Shown here: piece by piece, positions 34,703 to 43,793 of the stretch
Layout: the number at the start of each line of letters is the position of its first letter
Numbering within the stretch: position 1 is the stretch's first letter
DNA from: Bradyrhizobium sp. CCGE-LA001
GTDB taxonomy: Bacteria; Pseudomonadota; Alphaproteobacteria; Rhizobiales; Xanthobacteraceae
DNA length: 64,000 bases
Assembly (NCBI RefSeq): GCF_000296215.2
Contig: NZ_CP013949.1
Coordinates: 7,123,501-7,187,500, forward strand
Reading direction: 5' to 3'
The notes under the pieces: generated by a model
Database searches by the model: none
What the model was told of the DNA's origin: nothing
Seen by the model: only the letters and a program-made list of their open reading frames with translations
Position numbers and translations under genes: made by a program

Positions 34703-35878
34703 CTATTCGCTCCTTTTTGGCGGGGGCGCGGTGACGTCCCCCGTGAGATCGTAGGCCACCATGGTTTCGCCGGACTGCGGCTGCTCGAGCCAGTCCTTGT
34801 GGCGCATCGACAGATGCACGTCGCGCACGCCCGCTTCCCAATGCTCGACCATGGCAACGTGCGAGAAATCGTAATCCTTGGACGAGGATTCGTAGTTCTT
34901 GCTGCGATAGATCAGGTGAACCACCGTCACCGTGCTTTCGCGCGACGCCTTGGACAGGAATTCGACGGACGGATCGCTCTTGAGGTAATCAGGCAGTTTG
35001 GAGATCAGGTCGCGCACGGCACGGCGGGCGTTGTGGATCTGCTTGTTCTTGTCGGTGTTCATCCGCGTGCGGCTGGAATAGCGGATGTCCTTCTCGCGCT
35101 CGGCGGCTTCGAGCAGCGAGGTCGGCAGGTCGCCGCGGGCGGAAAACAGGTCGACCTGGAAGATCAGCATGTCGCGCTCGAGCTCGGTATCGAGCACGTA
35201 GTCGAGCGGCGTGTTGGAGGCGATGCCGCCGTCCCAATAATGCTCGCCGTCGATCACGACGGAGGGAAAGCCCGGCGGCAGCGCGCCGGAGGCCATGATG
35301 TGCTCGGGGCCTATCTTCTTGCCGAGCTTCTTGAACTCGTAATTGTCGAAATATCTGAAGTTGCCGGAGGTGACGCCGACCGCGCCGACCGACAGGCGCG
35401 TCTTCACATCGTTGATGCGGTCGAAATCGACCAGGCGCTCCAGCGTCTTCCTCAAGGGCGCAGTGTCGTAATAGCTCTCCGCTTCGGGATGGCCCGGCGG
35501 CCACAGCGGCGCAGGCGGCACGCGCGGCACGAAGAAGCCGGGCACGCCGAAGGTCGCGATCAGCGCCGCGCTGGTCGAGTTGAACAGTTCGCGGCTGTGA
35601 TCGCTCTTGCCGATCGGCTTCCACGGCACCGGCGCCGACACCATCTCCCAGAATTCCTTGAGCCGGTCGATGCGGGTGCGGCCCTCATTGCCGGCGATGA
35701 TGGCCGCGTTGATGGCGCCGATCGAGATGCCGGCGACCCATTCCGGCTCGAAGCCGAAGCCGCACAGCGCCTGGACGGCGCCGGCCTGGTACGAGCCGAG
35801 CGCGCCACCGCCCTGGAGCACCAGGACACGTTGCGCGTTCGCGGGGATGCTGGCGGAGTCCGGGCGATGATCTGTCAT
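34703..35878 (-). CDS. Patatin-like phospholipase/esterase (with DUF3734-type C-terminus)
   Basis: A 391-residue serine hydrolase with a Ser-Asp dyad. The oxyanion loop is LQGGGALGSYQAG (about residue 22), the nucleophile is in GISIG (about 50) and the aspartate in WDGGIASNTPL (about 205). The C-terminal 120 residues form a DUF3734-type extension with HLIYRSKNYE and DYDFS. There is no signal peptide, so it acts in the cytoplasm. Its direct coupling to bdhA suggests a role in storage-polymer or lipid turnover; whether it cleaves PHB or phospholipid is not shown by the sequence. Confidence 0.9.
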   Translation of the reverse strand: MTDHRPDSASIPANAQRVLVLQGGGALGSYQAGAVQALCGFGFEPEWVAGISIGAINAAIIAGNEGRTRIDRLKEFWEMVSAPVPWKPIGKSDHSRELFNSTSAALIATFGVPGFFVPRVPPAPLWPPGHPEAESYYDTAPLRKTLERLVDFDRINDVKTRLSVGAVGVTSGNFRYFDNYEFKKLGKKIGPEHIMASGALPPGFPSVVIDGEHYWDGGIASNTPLDYVLDTELERDMLIFQVDLFSARGDLPTSLLEAAEREKDIRYSSRTRMNTDKNKQIHNARRAVRDLISKLPDYLKSDPSVEFLSKASRESTVTVVHLIYRSKNYESSSKDYDFSHVAMVEHWEAGVRDVHLSMRHKDWLEQPQSGETMVAYDLTGDVTAPPPKRSE

Positions 35879-35921
35879 GGGAGAACGATATCAAAACGGG
35901 GGAACAGCAAAAGGCGAGCCA

Positions 35922-35943
35922 CCGTGGCGACACTCCGCCACGG
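35922..35943 (-). terminator. Hairpin downstream of the CAP lipoprotein gene
   Basis: A perfect 8-bp stem CCGTGGCG/CGCCACGG with a 6-nt loop lies 29 nt after the CAP gene stop and before the patatin start. The T content after the stem is modest (CCTTTTGC), so termination may be partial. Confidence 0.4.
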
Positions 35944-35972
35944 CGTCAATGCATCCCGGGATCAAGTCTGGC

Positions 35973-36473
35973 TTATCGCTCCGTCGAGGCCAGGATCATG
36001 GTCCAGAACACCTTGTATTTGGTGCCGGGAGCATAGGCGGCTGCGATGCCCAATTTTGTGACACCGCTCTTGAGCATGTTGGCGCGGTGGGGCGGCGAGT
36101 CGCGCCAGCCGGAAAATGCTTCCGCCAGCGTATGATAGCCGGCCGAGACATTCTCGACCGCCACGGTCGCGGGATAGCCGCCGGAGGCGAGCCGCTTGGC
36201 GAGCGGCGCGCGGACGTCATGGTCCATCTTGTTGGCGGCCGCCATGGCCTGAGACTGGGATTCGGCGAGCCGCATCAGGTCAGAATCGATCACGACGGTG
36301 CCAAGGGCGTTGTTCTGGCGGTATTGCGAGATCATCACGGCCGCTGCCTGCGCATCGAGCCTGGCGCCCGGGACCGCCATGTCGGTATACATCGACGGCT
36401 GCTGGACCGGCGCTTCATTGCCCGCACAGCCGGCCAGAAGCAAAGTGACGAGTATTGCGGCCGCAGCGCGCAT
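35973..36473 (-). CDS. CAP/SCP-domain lipoprotein
   Basis: A 166-residue lipoprotein: the signal peptide ends in the lipobox LLAGC (about residue 16). The CAP domain (about 35-160) has the conserved histidine in DHDVRAPLAKR, the AENVSAGY-like VAVENVSAGYHTLAEAF and SGWRDSPPHRANML. CAP proteins in bacteria are poorly understood. The start MRAAAAILVTLLLAGC is clear; the longer frame to 36512 is not needed. Confidence 0.88.
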   Translation of the reverse strand: MRAAAAILVTLLLAGCAGNEAPVQQPSMYTDMAVPGARLDAQAAAVMISQYRQNNALGTVVIDSDLMRLAESQSQAMAAANKMDHDVRAPLAKRLASGGYPATVAVENVSAGYHTLAEAFSGWRDSPPHRANMLKSGVTKLGIAAAYAPGTKYKVFWTMILASTER

Positions 36474-36550
36474 GAATCGAGCCCCCAATGAGGGGCCGTT
36501 GTTGCATACCAACCGTGGCTGAAAGGTGAATTTTGAGGAAAATCTGAGCT

Positions 36551-36643
36551 GTCATTCCGGGGCAGCGTAGAGCGCTGAACCCGGAATCTCGCGCCATAAT
36601 CTCGAATTTCCGGGTCTGGTCCTTGAAACCATCCTGGAATGAC
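36551..36643. repeat. Dispersed palindrome, type B
   Basis: GTCATTCCGGGGC at the left, inner CCCGGAATCTCG facing CGAATTTCCGGG, and CCTGGAATGAC at the right. It lies between the 3' end of cysA and the 5' side of the CAP gene. Confidence 0.65.
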
Positions 36644-36651
36644 GGAGACTT

Positions 36652-37675
<1,024 letters not shown>

Positions 37676-37686
<11 letters not shown>

Positions 37687-38587
37687 GGGCTTCGTGTCCT
37701 TCGTCGAGGTGACGTTCGAGAACGGTCTTTGCGATCAGCGTGATCAGCGCCAGCATCGCCAGCAGCGAGGCGATCGCGAAGGCGGCGACGAACTGGTACT
37801 CGTTGTAGAGGATCTCGACCAGCAGCGGCATGGTGTTGGTCTCGCCGCGGATGTGGCCGGAAACGACGGAGACGGCGCCGAACTCGCCCATTGCGCGGGC
37901 ATTACAGAGCAGGACGCCGTAGAGCACGCCCCATTTGATATTCGGCAGCGTGACGCGGAAGAAGGTTTGCAGGCCCGAGGCGCCGAGCGAGATGGCGGCC
38001 TCCTCCTCCTGCGTGCCCTGCTCCTGCATCAGGGGAATCAAGGCGCGCGCCACGAAGGGGAAGGTCACGAAGGTGGTGGCGAGCGCGATGCCGGGCACGG
38101 CGAACAGGATTTGGATGTCGTGATCGCGCAGCCAGCTGCCGAAATAGCCTTGCGCGCCGAACAGCAGCACGAAGACGAGGCCCGAGATCACCGGCGAGAC
38201 CGAGAACGGCAGGTCGATCAACGTGATCAGGAAGGTCTTGCCCGGAAATTCGAATTTCGCAATCGACCAGGCGGCGACGAGGCCGAACACGAGATTGAGG
38301 CCGACCGAGATCGCGGCGACCAGCAGCGTCAGCCTGATCGCAGCCAGCGCCTCCGGCTCTGCCAGCGCGGCAAGATAGGCCAGGATCCCTTTCGAGAACG
38401 CCTGGGCAAACACGACCACCAATGGCAGTACGACGAAGACGGAGAGGAATAGCACCGCCAATGTGATGATGACGATGCGCACCGCCCTCGGCTCGGTGCG
38501 AAGACTGTCACGCGCCGCCGCCGCGTGCGCACGCGCCTTCTCGTCTGGCGGTGAGAGCGAAACGGAGTCTGCGATCTGCATCGTCAT
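37676..38587 (-). CDS. cysW: Sulfate ABC transporter permease CysW
   Basis: A 303-residue inner-membrane permease with about six helices from residue 42 on. The cytoplasmic EAA loop that docks CysA is EEEAAISLGASGLQTFFRV (about 185-203), followed by LPNIKWGVLYGVLLCNARAM and the CysW-type EFGAVSVVSGHIRGETNTMPL. Start: ATG 38587 with GAGG upstream; a TTG at 38599 would overlap cysT. Confidence 0.94.
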
Positions 38588-38595
38588 GGTCGCCC

Positions 38596-39432
38596 TCAAC
38601 GCGCCGGGACCCGGCTCTGCGCCCAGCGCTGGAGCCGGTTGACGGCGAAGATGATGACGAAGGAGACGACGAGCATGACCACCGCGATGGCGGTCGCATC
38701 GGCGTAGCGGAATTCGGACAGGCGGATCACGATCAAGAGCGGCGCAATCTCGGAGACGTTGGGCAGATTGCCCGCGATGAAGATCACCGAGCCGTATTCG
38801 CCGACCGCGCGGGCGAAGGCAAGCGCGAGCCCGGTGAGCAGCGCCGGCGCCAGCGAGGGCAGGATCACGCGGATGATGGTTTGCCAGCGGCTCGCCCCCA
38901 AGCTGCCTGCGGCCTCCTCGATCTCGGGGTCGAGATCCTGGAGCACCGGCTGCACGGTGCGGACCACGAAGGGAATGCCGATGAAGATCATGGCGACGAA
39001 GATGCCGACCGGGGTGAACGCGACCTTGAGGCCGAGCGCCGCGAGCGGTGCGCCCAGCCAGCCCTTCTCGGCGAACAGTGCGGTCAGCGCCACGCCGGCA
39101 ACCGCCGTCGGCAGCGCGAACGGCACATCGACGATGGCATCGAAGATGCGCCGGCCCGGAAAGCGGTAGCGCACCAGCGCCCAGACGATGATGCTGCCCA
39201 TCACCAGGTTGACGCAGGCCGCGGCAAAGGCGAGGCCGAAGGAGACGCGGAGCGCGTTCAGCGTGCGGCGGCTGGAGAGGATGTTCCAGAACTGCTCGGG
39301 ACTGAGTTCGAGCGATCTCAGGAACAGTCCAGCGAGCGGAATCAGGATGATAACGGACAGCCAGGTCAGCGTCAGTCCCATGGTGAGACCGAAGCCCGGC
39401 AATGTCCGGCGTCTTGCTGCGAGTGCGCTCAC
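38596..39432 (-). CDS. cysT: Sulfate ABC transporter permease CysT
   Basis: A 278-residue permease (also called CysU). It has six helices and the EAA loop EEAAGSLGASRWQTIIRVIL (about 180-199); FARAVGEYGSVIFIAGNLP is the CysT signature. It forms the channel with CysW. The gene lies 38 nt after sbp and 8 nt before cysW, in an evident operon. Confidence 0.94.
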   Translation of the reverse strand: MSALAARRRTLPGFGLTMGLTLTWLSVIILIPLAGLFLRSLELSPEQFWNILSSRRTLNALRVSFGLAFAAACVNLVMGSIIVWALVRYRFPGRRIFDAIVDVPFALPTAVAGVALTALFAEKGWLGAPLAALGLKVAFTPVGIFVAMIFIGIPFVVRTVQPVLQDLDPEIEEAAGSLGASRWQTIIRVILPSLAPALLTGLALAFARAVGEYGSVIFIAGNLPNVSEIAPLLIVIRLSEFRYADATAIAVVMLVVSFVIIFAVNRLQRWAQSRVPAR

Positions 39433-39470
39433 CGGGCCCCCTGCTAAAAGCCTCCTAAGACAGCGCTCGA

Positions 39471-40472
39471 TCAGTTCTTGTAGATCTGATCAAAGACGCC
39501 GCCGTCGGCGAAATGTTCCTTCTGCGCCTTGGTCCAGCCGCCGAAGACATCGTCGATCGTGAACAGCTCGACCTTGGCGAACGCATTCTCGTACTTCTTC
39601 GCAATTTCGGCGTCGCGAGGACGGTAGAAATTGCGCGCGGCGATCTCTTGAGCTTCCTTGGTATACCAATATTGCAGGTAAGCGTCAGCCGCGCTCCGGG
39701 TGCCTTTCTTGTCGGCGACCTTGTCGACGATGGTAACCGGCGGCTCCGCCAGAATCGATTGCGGCGGTGCCACGATCTCGAATTTGTTCGCACCGAACTC
39801 CTTCAGGGCCAGGAACGCCTCGTTCTCCCAGGCGAGCAGCACGTCACCGACGCCGCGCTCGACGAAGGTCACGGTGGCGCCGCGCGCGCCGGTATCCAGC
39901 ACCGGCACCTGCTGGAAGAGCTTCCCAACGAACTCCTTGGCCTTGTCGGCCGACCCGTATTTCTTCTGCGCAAAGCCCCAGGCCGCCAGATAATTCCAGC
40001 GGGCGCCGCCCGAGGTCTTCGGGTTCGGCGTGATAATAGCAACGCCCGGCTTGATCAGGTCGTCCCAATCCTTGATGCCCTTGGGATTGCCCTTGCGCAC
40101 CAGGAAGACGATGGTCGAGGTGTAGGGTGACGAATTCTGCGGCAGCCGCTTCTGCCAGTCGGCCGTGGTGAGGCCCTTGTTCGCGATCGCGTCGATGTCA
40201 TAGGCAAGCGCGAGCGTCACCACGTCGGCCTGCAAGCCATCGATCACGGCGCGCGCCTGCGAACCGCTGCCGCCATGCGACTGCTTGATCTCGACGCTCT
40301 TGCCGGTCTCCTTCTGATAGGCGGTCGCGAACGCCTTGTTGAATTCGGCATAGAGCTCACGCGTCGGATCGTACGACACGTTCAACAGGTTGATATCCGC
40401 GGCGAGAGCCGAGCTTGCCCACAACAGGGTTGCCGCGAGCGGGACGATACGGCGCATCATGTCCATCTCCAT
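39471..40472 (-). CDS. sbp: Periplasmic sulfate-binding protein
   Basis: A 333-residue binding protein with a signal peptide (about 1-24, ending SSALA). Mature motifs are LLNVSYDPTRELYAEFNKAF, IKQSHGGSGSQARAVIDGL (about 63-81, sulfate-binding loop), and NPKTSGGARWNYLAAWGFA (about 145-163), all diagnostic of Sbp/CysP. GAGGTG lies just before ATG 40472; internal ATGs at codons 3, 5 and 6 are possible. It is the first gene of the transporter operon and lies 112 nt downstream of cysH. Confidence 0.94.
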   Translation of the reverse strand: MEMDMMRRIVPLAATLLWASSALAADINLLNVSYDPTRELYAEFNKAFATAYQKETGKSVEIKQSHGGSGSQARAVIDGLQADVVTLALAYDIDAIANKGLTTADWQKRLPQNSSPYTSTIVFLVRKGNPKGIKDWDDLIKPGVAIITPNPKTSGGARWNYLAAWGFAQKKYGSADKAKEFVGKLFQQVPVLDTGARGATVTFVERGVGDVLLAWENEAFLALKEFGANKFEIVAPPQSILAEPPVTIVDKVADKKGTRSAADAYLQYWYTKEAQEIAARNFYRPRDAEIAKKYENAFAKVELFTIDDVFGGWTKAQKEHFADGGVFDQIYKN

Positions 40473-40584
40473 TCACCTCGACGACGTCGGCGTCGTCGAT
40501 GGCACGCGGGCATAACTCGGGGCGAAACGCTCTTGAGTCAACGGAACCGGATTTTCTTGTTCGCAGCGTGGCAGCGCAAGCGTG

Positions 40585-41310
40585 CTACGAAATCTTCATC
40601 GTGTGAATGCCGCATTCTGTCTTGGCCCGACCTCGCCACCGACCGGCGCGAGAATCTTCGTCCTCGGTCGTTCTGCTCGTGCAGGGCATACACCCGACCG
40701 ACAGATATCCCGACACAACCAGAGGATGCCGTGGCAATTTGGCGCGGGCGAAGATCGCCGCGATCTCCTCACGCGAGACGTTGGCGAAGGGATTGAACTT
40801 CAACCGCGCGCCGTCGTCCTCGACGACCGGGATGTCTGCGCGCGCATTGCCCTGAAAACGCTTGCGGCCATTGATCCAGGCCGAGAATGGCTTGAGGGCG
40901 CGCGCGAGCGGTTCCACCTTGCGGATGCGGCAGCAGGCGTCGGGATCGGAGAACCAGAGCTCGCGGTCGGGATCCTCGCGCGACAGCGCCTCTTCCGCGG
41001 GCTTGATCGACCGCACGTCCTCGAGGCCCAGCGTGGCGATCAGCGTATCGCGATAGGCCAGCGTCTCCTCGAACAACCAGCCGGTGTCGAGAAAGATCAC
41101 GGGGATTGCCGGATCGACCTCCGCCATGACCTTGAGCAGCGCGGCGGATTCCGTGCCGAAGGACGACACCAGCGCGAGCTTGTCGCGCCCGACGGTCTTC
41201 AGCGCCGCGGCGATGACCTCCGCGGGCGAGGCATCGCGCAAGGCGCGATCGAGCTCGTCCGCCGGCGGCAGCGCGGAGACGGACGAAACCTGAGCGGTGA
41301 TCGCGTTCAC
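40585..41310 (-). CDS. cysH: Adenylyl-sulfate (APS) reductase, CysH family
   Basis: A 241-residue thioredoxin- or glutathione-linked reductase making sulfite from activated sulfate. It carries DACCRIRKVEPL (about residue 125) and GCMPCT (about 207), the paired cysteines that bind the [4Fe-4S] cluster of APS-type enzymes, and the catalytic cysteine in ECGIH near the end. PAPS-type CysH lacks the cluster cysteines, so APS is the likely substrate. The PP-loop is SSFGTESAALL. The start is a GTG that overlaps the DUF934 stop (GTGA). Confidence 0.94.
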   Translation of the reverse strand: MNAITAQVSSVSALPPADELDRALRDASPAEVIAAALKTVGRDKLALVSSFGTESAALLKVMAEVDPAIPVIFLDTGWLFEETLAYRDTLIATLGLEDVRSIKPAEEALSREDPDRELWFSDPDACCRIRKVEPLARALKPFSAWINGRKRFQGNARADIPVVEDDGARLKFNPFANVSREEIAAIFARAKLPRHPLVVSGYLSVGCMPCTSRTTEDEDSRAGRWRGRAKTECGIHTMKIS

Positions 41311-41822
41311 GTGCCGACACCTTCGGAGTGGCGCAGCTGCATCCGCCGGTGCAGCGCCGTGATCCGGCCGTCGCCGGTCGGCTGGTAGAACACCGAATAG
41401 CGCTTGGCGGTCTGCATGAAGGCTTCCGCATCCGCCTGCTTCTTGACCTCGAAGGCATCGAAGCCGGCGCGCAGCATGAACACGAACTGGTCGCGCAGAA
41501 TCTGGCCGGTGGCGCGCAGTTCGCCTCGGTAGTTGTAGCGCTCGCGCAGCAAGCGGGCCTGGCTGTAGGCCCGGCCGTCGCGGAAGGTCGGGAACACCAG
41601 CGCGACCGTCGCGAGCTTGCCGAGATACGGCACCAGCTCGGCGATGTCGCGATTGTTCGGCCAGATCACGCCGACCTTGCCGGCACGCTCGAGCAAGCTT
41701 TCCGCTTCACTGAGGAAGCGTTCGGCCGGCACGAGGATGTCGCCGCTCTCGGGCAGCGGCGTATCGACGGCGAGCTTGGCGAAGCCGTCGCCCGTGATCT
41801 TTCCGCCGTTAACGAGTGGCAT
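41307..41822 (-). CDS. DUF934 protein of the sulfite-reduction operon
   Basis: A 171-residue protein of the DUF934 family. Its conserved core is FPTFRDGRAYSQARLLRERY then YRGELRATGQILRDQ (about 78-113). It overlaps cysI by 14 nt at its start and cysH at its end, so it is translated as part of the operon. The family is nearly always encoded between cysI and cysH in alpha- and betaproteobacteria; a role in electron supply or assembly of sulfite reductase is inferred from that context. No cysteines or cofactor motif are seen. Confidence 0.92.
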   Translation of the reverse strand: MPLVNGGKITGDGFAKLAVDTPLPESGDILVPAERFLSEAESLLERAGKVGVIWPNNRDIAELVPYLGKLATVALVFPTFRDGRAYSQARLLRERYNYRGELRATGQILRDQFVFMLRAGFDAFEVKKQADAEAFMQTAKRYSVFYQPTGDGRITALHRRMQLRHSEGVGT

Positions 41823-43464
41823 AGACGCGCTCCTTGAAGGGTTCGACGCCGAGGCGCTTCACCGTGTCCATGAACAGCTCCTCCGGCCGCTCGCGCAGCG
41901 CCAGATAGGCCTCCACGACGTCTTCGATGACATCGGCGACTTCGTCGAACTTGACGCCGGGGCCGATCAGGGTCCCGAGCGCAGCGTTCTCGTCGGCACG
42001 ACCGCCGATGGTGATCTGATAGACCTCCTCGCCGTTCTTCTCGACACCGAGAATGCCGATGTGGCCGACATGGTGATGACCGCAGGCATTGATGCAGCCC
42101 GAGATATTGATGTGGAGCCGGCCGATCAAATTGGCGAGCTCGTGATTGGCAAAACGCCGCGTCAATTCCTGCGCGATCGGAATCGAGCGCGCATTCGCCA
42201 GCGAGCAATAGTCGAGACCCGGGCAGGCGATGATGTCGGTGATCAGGTTGACGTTGGGCGTCGCGAGCCCGAGCTTGTCGAGCGCCTTCCACAGCGCGGG
42301 CAAATCACGCTTGGCGACGTGCGGCAGCGCGAGGTTCTGCTCGTGGCCGACGCGGACCTCGCCGAAGGAATATTTGTCGGCAAGGTCGGCCAGCGCGTCC
42401 ATCTGCTCGGCGGTGGCGTCGCCCGGAGGGCCGCCGGTCGGCTTCAGCGAGATCGTGACGATGGAATAGCCCTGCACCTTGTGCGGGGCCACCGAGTTCT
42501 TGCGCCACGCCTCGAAATCAGAATCGGCCGCGGCCTGGCGCAACTCATCCGGCATGTGCGGCAGCTTCTCGTAGGCCGGATAGGTGAAGCGCGAGCGGAT
42601 GTCCTCGATCACCTCGTCGTCGATCTGGAGCGAGGAATTGCGGATATGCTGCCACTCCTCCTCGACCTCGCGGGAGAACTTCTCGATGCCGAGCTCGTGC
42701 ACCAGGATCTTGATGCGCGCCTTGTAGATGTTGTCGCGGCGGCCGTACTGGTTGTAGACGCGCAGGATCGCCTCGATGTAGCTGAGGATATCGCGGCCGT
42801 GCACGAAGTGCTTGATGGTCTTGGCGATGAATGGCGTGCGGCCGAGACCGCCGCCGACCAGGACCTCGAAGCCCGTCTCGCCCTTCTCGTTCTTGATCAA
42901 CCTCAAGCCGATGTCATGGATCTTGATCGCCGCGCGGTCATGATCCGACGCGGTGATCGCGATCTTGAACTTGCGCGGCAGGAACGAGAATTCCGGATGC
43001 AGCGTGGTGTGCTGGCGGATCAGCTCCGACCAGATGCGCGGATCCTCGATCTCGCCGGGCGCGACGCCGGCCCACTGGTCCGAGGTGACGTTGCGCATGT
43101 TGTTGCCGGAGGTCTGCATCGCGTGGATGCCGACTTTGGCGAGGTCTTCGAGTGCGTCCGGCAGCTCGGCGAGCTTGATCCAGTTGAACTGAATGTTCTG
43201 CCGGGTCGTGAAATGGCCGTAGCCGCGATCATATTTGCGCGCGACACGGGCGAGCGCCCGCAGCTGGTTCGTCGCCAGCGTGCCGTAGGGGATCGCGACG
43301 CGGAACATGTAGGCGTGCAGCTGCAGATAGACGCCGTTCTGGAGCCGCAGGATCTTGAACTCGTCCTCGGTGAGCTCGCCGGAGAGGCGGCGCTTCACCT
43401 GGTCGCGGAACTCCGAGACGCGCTCGTTGACGAGCGTGCGGTCGATTTCGTCGTAAGCATACAT
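41809..43464 (-). CDS. cysI: Sulfite reductase hemoprotein (nitrite/sulfite reductase family)
   Basis: A 551-residue enzyme that reduces sulfite to sulfide with six electrons. The siroheme/[4Fe-4S] cysteines are in ACPGLDYCSLA (C-x5-C) and ISGCINACGHHHVGHIG (C-x3-C), at about residues 415 and 455. The N-terminal ferrodoxin-like repeat has FRVAIPYGTLATNQLRAL and GHFTTRQNIQFNWIKL. It precedes DUF934 and follows DUF2849. It could accept electrons from ferredoxin or a separate flavoprotein, since no cysJ is nearby. A nitrite reductase role is disfavoured by context. Confidence 0.94.
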   Translation of the reverse strand: MYAYDEIDRTLVNERVSEFRDQVKRRLSGELTEDEFKILRLQNGVYLQLHAYMFRVAIPYGTLATNQLRALARVARKYDRGYGHFTTRQNIQFNWIKLAELPDALEDLAKVGIHAMQTSGNNMRNVTSDQWAGVAPGEIEDPRIWSELIRQHTTLHPEFSFLPRKFKIAITASDHDRAAIKIHDIGLRLIKNEKGETGFEVLVGGGLGRTPFIAKTIKHFVHGRDILSYIEAILRVYNQYGRRDNIYKARIKILVHELGIEKFSREVEEEWQHIRNSSLQIDDEVIEDIRSRFTYPAYEKLPHMPDELRQAAADSDFEAWRKNSVAPHKVQGYSIVTISLKPTGGPPGDATAEQMDALADLADKYSFGEVRVGHEQNLALPHVAKRDLPALWKALDKLGLATPNVNLITDIIACPGLDYCSLANARSIPIAQELTRRFANHELANLIGRLHINISGCINACGHHHVGHIGILGVEKNGEEVYQITIGGRADENAALGTLIGPGVKFDEVADVIEDVVEAYLALRERPEELFMDTVKRLGVEPFKERVYATR

Positions 43465-43475
43465 AAGAGAGTGCC

Positions 43476-43793
43476 TTAAACCTGGGCCGGCTGTCCGATG
43501 GTGACGCCGGTGCGGCGGATCTGTTCGCGCAGATTACCGGGAACGATCTTGCCGTCCGCGCCGATCTGCACCGGCGCGATGTAGGGACCGATCGCGCCGA
43601 CGTCATCGGCGACGGACTCTGCAAGCAACGCCTTGGCCTCGTCGGAGTTGCGCACGATCGCGGCTTCCGACAGGTCAGCGGACCAGCCCTTGGCGGCGGT
43701 GCGGTAAACCACGATGCCGTCCCAGGTGCGGTTGGCGGTCACGACCGAGGGGCCGGCGATCTTGATTTTCTTCTGTTCAAGCGGGGAGGTCAT
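43476..43793 (-). CDS. DUF2849 protein of the sulfite-reduction operon
   Basis: A 105-residue protein of the DUF2849 family. Conserved features are KIAGPSVVTANRTWDGIVVY then WSADLSEAAIV (about 11-48), and VGAIGPYIAPVQ followed by REQIRRTGVTIG near the end. Its ATG overlaps the cysG stop (ATGA) and it ends 11 nt before cysI. The family is confined mainly to alphaproteobacterial cys operons. The function is unknown; a small accessory to sulfite reductase is an inference from context. Confidence 0.9.
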   Translation of the reverse strand: MTSPLEQKKIKIAGPSVVTANRTWDGIVVYRTAAKGWSADLSEAAIVRNSDEAKALLAESVADDVGAIGPYIAPVQIGADGKIVPGNLREQIRRTGVTIGQPAQV

